Virus record (IMG/VR): IMGVR_UViG_3300034073_003340
Coordinates: 62,001 to 126,000 of that record
DNA length: 64,000 nucleotides
Direction: 5' to 3' (one strand)
Origin: a virus
The notes under the pieces: model-generated
Seen by the model: only the letters and a program-made list of their open reading frames with translations
Told to the model about the DNA's origin: nothing
The model's database searches: none
In this document: in pieces, positions 60,849 to 64,000 of the stretch
How positions within the stretch are numbered: the stretch's first letter is position 1
How the letters are laid out: each line of letters begins with the position of its first letter
Translations under genes and position numbers: made by a program

Positions 60849-61069
60849 CGCAGCTTGAACATCACTGCCTGATTTTTGTTTGGGATGATCAGTAGTGCTG
60901 CTGAATTCTCCGGACGCCATCCCGGTGGACAAAACACATATTGAATCTGATTCTCTGCCAACCATAGGGCAATCTCGTCTCGAAGCTTGAGACGATAGCG
61001 TTGGTTCGACTTCACCATTTCCACATGGTGAGATCTCAGTTTGAAAGTTTGGTTTGCTGTTATGACCAT
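60839..61069 (-). CDS. Small phage protein with FKL C-terminal signature
   Basis: 76 residues; the ATG lies inside the end of the upstream paralogue (…ATGGTCATAA). RYRLKLRDEIALWLAENQIQ and LLIIPNKNQAVMFKLRWM show the family layout of helix then FKL end. Function unknown. Confidence 0.65.
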   Translation of the reverse strand: MVITANQTFKLRSHHVEMVKSNQRYRLKLRDEIALWLAENQIQYVFCPPGWRPENSAALLIIPNKNQAVMFKLRWM

Positions 61070-61350
61070 GTGAGTTTGAACAACATTGCGTGGTCTTTTT
61101 GTTCAAATATGATTCGGCTACGTCCATTGCCCCCGAGTACCATTTTATGAGGAAAGTTACGATCTTGTAGCCATTTCTGAATATCATGCTTGAGTTTTCT
61201 AGACGTTCTTCTCGTCTTGAAACCATATTTGGAAGTATTGGGGGTCGAAAACTCAAAATCCCAATGTTTTATGTGATAGAGCTTGATCGTGCGAATCTTC
61301 TCTTCAGCATAAAACTCTTTGCTCTTCCAAAGATCAGGCTTTTCGGGCAT
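61060..61350 (-). CDS. Small phage protein with FKL C-terminal signature
   Basis: 96 residues, ATG overlapping the end of the glycosylase gene. TSRKLKHDIQKWLQDRNFPH and SRIIFEQKDHAMLFKLTWS give the same layout as the next three genes. First of the 61.35-60.28 kb array. Function unknown. Confidence 0.7.
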   Translation of the reverse strand: MPEKPDLWKSKEFYAEEKIRTIKLYHIKHWDFEFSTPNTSKYGFKTRRTSRKLKHDIQKWLQDRNFPHKMVLGGNGRSRIIFEQKDHAMLFKLTWS

Positions 61351-61906
61351 ATTTGTTCCAAATCATTAGATCAAAATCTGCAACGCTCATACCACTAGCA
61401 TCTGCCAACTTGAGGAACTCTTCCTCAAGTGTCTTATACTTGGGGCCGGCCGGTGGAGTCCCCTTTTGATCAGTAATACCCAAATCCCGCATGTGGCGAA
61501 TCACATGAGTATCAAGACAAGCAATGCGCTGATTTTTACGAGTGTGGAGAACAAAATAGCGAGCAGTTTTGGCGCCCACACCGTGGATGGATTCGAGATC
61601 CTCAACAGAGCAGGTAGCTAAATTCTTACCAACACTTTCTCGAAAAGCCCGTTCCAGCTTGGTATACTGACCCAAACGAGATTCTTTGATCCGGTCAAGC
61701 AGGATTCCACTCATATTCATCACACTGACTACCTGGAACGGAGTCGTGAAACCGGGGAACTCTTCCCTGCCTTTACTCAAAAAAGATTCGAGAGCCTTTG
61801 CCTGTTGGACTGCGGTTTTCCCCGCCACACAGATACAGAACAGCCAGAACTCTTGGAGTTCTTCAACGGTTCGGTCAAACTTTGTGACATCAGTTGGATC
61901 TATCAT
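61334..61906 (-). CDS. HhH-GPD DNA glycosylase (endonuclease III/Ogg-like)
   Basis: 190 residues. Helix-hairpin-helix LESIHGVGAKTARYFVL with the catalytic Lys in GVGAKTA, and the conserved Asp in CLDTHVIRHM. No C-terminal Fe-S Cys cluster. It removes damaged bases and nicks DNA. Substrate (8-oxoG or oxidised pyrimidine) not resolved. It heads the FKL-gene array. Confidence 0.85.
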   Translation of the reverse strand: MIDPTDVTKFDRTVEELQEFWLFCICVAGKTAVQQAKALESFLSKGREEFPGFTTPFQVVSVMNMSGILLDRIKESRLGQYTKLERAFRESVGKNLATCSVEDLESIHGVGAKTARYFVLHTRKNQRIACLDTHVIRHMRDLGITDQKGTPPAGPKYKTLEEEFLKLADASGMSVADFDLMIWNKYARKA

Positions 61907-61937
61907 AACTTTACCATAAGATAATAGAACAGCATTG

Positions 61938-62063
61938 TCACTCTCGATCTTGGGGAGCCGCCGCTCCCCGCCTTCTGCCTGCTCTCGAGACTCGCGGTCT
62001 CTCGGTGCGTTGATCCGTAATCACCTCCTCAGGTATAAAGTATGGCAGGCTCCAGCAAAGCAT
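61938..62063 (-). CDS. Possible 41-residue Arg-rich peptide
   Basis: ATG at 62061-62063 opens MLCWSLPYFIPEEVITDQRT and ends in an Arg/Ala-rich tail. No good ribosome site precedes the ATG, while a very strong one (GAGGAGGTGAT) lies inside the frame. The transcript also folds into hairpins (gggagc/gctccc at ~61951-61968; gtgtccgaaga at 62077-62087 with tcttcggacac at 62108-62118). It may be a structured leader rather than a gene. Confidence 0.25.
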   Translation of the reverse strand: MLCWSLPYFIPEEVITDQRTERPRVSRAGRRRGAAAPQDRE

Positions 62064-62126
62064 TGTGCTTCAAGATGTGTCCGAAGACCTGCTTAGAATA
62101 CAGGAGATCTTCGGACACGTCATTAT

Positions 62127-63646
62127 TCACCAACGCTCTTGGATCAGCATTCCTGAAAAGAATCGCTGCCAGATGCGTTCACTAATAAAGGGCATAATAG
62201 GATGTATCATGGGCAGAATCATTCGCAAACCTTCCAAGAGAGTCAAGAGAGCTTCGCGATCCCCCGCAAAGATTCGTTCCTTGATATCTTCCATGTAACC
62301 GCTACAGAAGTCTTCGAACAAGATCCTATGACATTCTAAGGCAGCTTTGCTGTATTGGTAGTCCTTGTAGAGCTCTTTGAGATGCGTCTGTCGCGCTCTC
62401 AGAAGCTCTATGAGCGCGATGTCGCGTTCATGCTTACTCGGATGCTGCGAAGGTTGCCCAATACGCTCCAAATGAATCTGAGCGAACTTAGCAGCATTCC
62501 AAAGCTTGGTAGACATTCTTTTGCCAGCTTGGAACTTTTCATCCCATATTTTCATGTCCAGGCCCGGCTGGGTAGCTTCTGCCAACGCAAATCGCATGGC
62601 ATCACAACCATACTGGTCAATGATCGTCAGAGGATCAATCCCGTTGCCAAGACTCTTGGACATCTTGCGACCCTGCTTATCCCGCATGATACCATGGAGG
62701 TAGATGGTCTTGAATGGCATCTCACCCGTGAGCAAGAGTCCCATCATCAACATTCTGGCACACCAGAAGAACAAGATATCGTCGGCAGTCTCAATCATTT
62801 CAGCGGGGTAGAATTTCCGCAGGTCTGGTGTGTCATTGGGCCAACCAAGAGTTGCGAAGGGCCAAAGAGCAGAGGAAAACCAAGTGTCTAGACAGCCTGC
62901 TTCGCGTTGGAACCCTTTGGGTCCCTCTTGGCCAATTTGGATCTCTTCTCCCTGCCTCCAGATCGGCAACTTATGACCCCAGCGGATCTGCCTACTAATA
63001 CACCATGGTTCAATATTATTGAGAAAGTGGCGAAGAGTCTTGGCTTCGCTGGCTGGGCGAATTTCCAACTCGTCCTCATCCATTCTATCCAACAACTGCT
63101 TGGCTAGGTCGCGCATGTCTAGATACCATTGATCACCTTGCCTGTAGAGCATTCCTGCCCTATGGCACTTCTCAAGGGCCGTTGTGACCGCTCTTGAATA
63201 GTCCTCATCTAGAGTAAAGGTATAGCGGGACCAATCACATGAAGCGCCTGTTCTACGGATCTGTTGATTGATCTCTCCGCTAAGATTGGCTTTGTATGTT
63301 TCCGCGAAGTCATCAAAGGCAGGACCCATGGGATCCAATCCCTGATCCAACATAAGCTGGTCGAGTTTGTCCTGCGTTGCTAGTCCTGCGTGATCAGTGC
63401 CGGGAAGCCACAAAGCGGCCTTTCCCTGGGAGCGGGCAAAGCGAATAGAGATGTCTTGGAGCGTTGTGAACAACGCATGACCCATATGAAGTTTGCCCGT
63501 GATATTGGGCGGGGGCATGGGGATGAAATAGGGATCATCGCCCTTGGGTCTAAAGGCCCCGACAGTTTCCCACGCGCTGTAGAGCTCTTGCTCTTCAGTG
63601 TTGTGGTCGAAACGCTTGGTTAGTTGCTGACGTCCAACGTGGTCAT
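62127..63646 (-). CDS. valS: Valyl-tRNA synthetase, compact, with 5' frame break
   Basis: Class I ValRS: MPPPNITGKLHMGHA (HIGH), WLPGTDHAGLATQ, CISRQIRWGHKLPIW and RKMSKSLGNGIDP. About 505 residues against ~950 in E. coli. Between the GMLYRQGDQWYL and CISRQIRWGH segments only ~45 residues remain, so the CP1 editing domain is missing; the C-terminal coiled-coil arm is also absent. The ValRS frame is open upstream of 63518 to 63650 but has no start codon. A TTGGAGG site and ATG at 63644-63646 open MTTLDVSN then TAA in another frame; a -1 shift there joins the ValRS frame. Confidence 0.85.
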
Positions 63647-63671
63647 TTTGTTATCCTCCAAATAATCGTAC

Positions 63672-63681
63672 GATATTTATA
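63672..63681 (-). promoter_or_regulatory. Late promoter, exact T4 consensus core
   Basis: Minus-strand TATAAATATC, 26 bases before the ValRS ATG. A hairpin from ggaggggc (63685-63692) and its complement near 63713-63722 lies just upstream. Confidence 0.7.
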
Positions 63682-63798
63682 CAACGGAGGGGCTCAGTTC
63701 GCAAGAGCAAACCAAGCCCCCTCCTAGAAAGGCTAAATATTACAAACAAAGGCTCAGCTGGGGCCCTTGGAACAGAAACCCCAGCTTCGCTTCAGAAT

Positions 63799-63927
63799 TT
63801 ACCTAGTCTCAACGACAGTGGTGCGTGGACGCTTTTTGGCTTCCTTTAATGGAATGAATTTACCAGTTCCAGCATCTCTCGCACGTTTTGTCTTATTAGG
63901 ATTAGTAGACTTTATTTTCTTTGCCAT
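63799..63927 (-). CDS. Small basic protein, 42 residues
   Basis: MAKKIKSTNPNKTKRARDAG followed by TGKFIPLKEAKKRPRTTVVE. AAAGG lies 8 bases before the ATG at 63925-63927. The RDAGTGKF - KRPRTTVVE layout resembles short basic proteins of proteobacteria and their phages. Downstream, agctgggg (63756-63763) / ccccagct (63779-63786) forms a possible terminator. Function unknown. Confidence 0.6.
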   Translation of the reverse strand: MAKKIKSTNPNKTKRARDAGTGKFIPLKEAKKRPRTTVVETR

Positions 63928-64000
63928 AATATTGGCCTTTCTCTAACCATACTTTCCGAAATGGGAAGTTTCAATGGTTAGCTCGTTTGGGGAGTGTTCT

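Noticed and set aside
60849-61256. N-terminal extension of the gene at 60519
   Set aside because: It is an out-of-frame reading of two recognisable paralogues (60839 and 61060); the protein-like part starts at about 60848.
62005-62035. Resemblance of the + strand to the 3' end of 16S rRNA
   Set aside because: Only the short anti-SD-like stretch matches; no rRNA precedes it. It is simply the complement of a strong ribosome site.
63733-63740. CTAAATAT on the + strand
   Set aside because: No rightward gene follows, so a functional late promoter is unlikely.
1-64000. Genome-wide TAG reassignment to a sense codon
   Set aside because: Long genes are free of in-frame TAG, most end in TAA or TGA, and several genes end plausibly at TAG. 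Only the PTH2 gene shows a TAG inside a conserved gene.

Overview
The window is a segment of a large, contractile-tailed (T4-like) bacteriophage genome. The first 25.8 kb read almost entirely rightward and encode a T4-type baseplate in recognisable order: gp48/54-like tube cap, gp53-like wedge, a hub protein fused to a SleB-type wall hydrolase, a gp5-like spike carrying an M23 peptidase, gp25, gp6, a giant 3466-residue protein at the gp7 position, then two collagen-like tail fibres with a fibre-assembly protein between them. The rest (25.8-63.9 kb) reads almost entirely leftward as tightly packed metabolic and hypothetical genes, many joined by 4-bp ATGA overlaps. The host cannot be read off the sequence; nothing is plasmid-like or chromosomal, and no integrase, rRNA or CRISPR array is seen.

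The leftward half is rich in translation and RNA-repair functions: a tRNA with anticodon CUA (an amber suppressor) at 37132-37204, a short GlyRS-like class II synthetase just downstream, CysRS, a compact ValRS without the usual editing insertion, a peptidyl-tRNA hydrolase 2 (PTH2) gene whose well-placed start codon is separated from the conserved domain by an in-frame TAG, a Pnkp-like kinase-phosphatase and a T4 Rnl1-like RNA ligase. The suppressor tRNA and the TAG-interrupted PTH2 gene lie 2.6 kb apart and may form a phage recoding circuit. This is the strongest lead in the window.

Other modules are: ThyX; a FolE - phosphoribosyltransferase - QueE cluster with a possible QueD-like T-fold protein and a GT-B glycosyltransferase nearby, suggesting 7-deazaguanine synthesis and perhaps DNA modification; ClpP; a MoxR ATPase with a metallopeptidase/VWA partner; a two-helix potassium channel with a neighbouring membrane protein; CoaD and a second HxGH nucleotidyltransferase; a CYTH enzyme; a FEN/RNase H nuclease; a HhH-GPD glycosylase; two metallophosphoesterase domains; an ATP-grasp protein; and an HNH nuclease. 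At least a dozen small proteins share a C-terminal signature (aromatic - spacer - Asp/Lys-Ala - x2 - Phe-Lys-Leu) and appear to be a phage-specific expanded family, five of them nearly consecutive at 60-61 kb or in the coupled trio at 57.5-58.7 kb.

TAAATA-containing late-promoter-like boxes precede several transcription units on both strands, including a perfect TATAAATA upstream of ValRS. Strong hairpin terminators separate units. No gene-free stretch exceeds about 240 bases.
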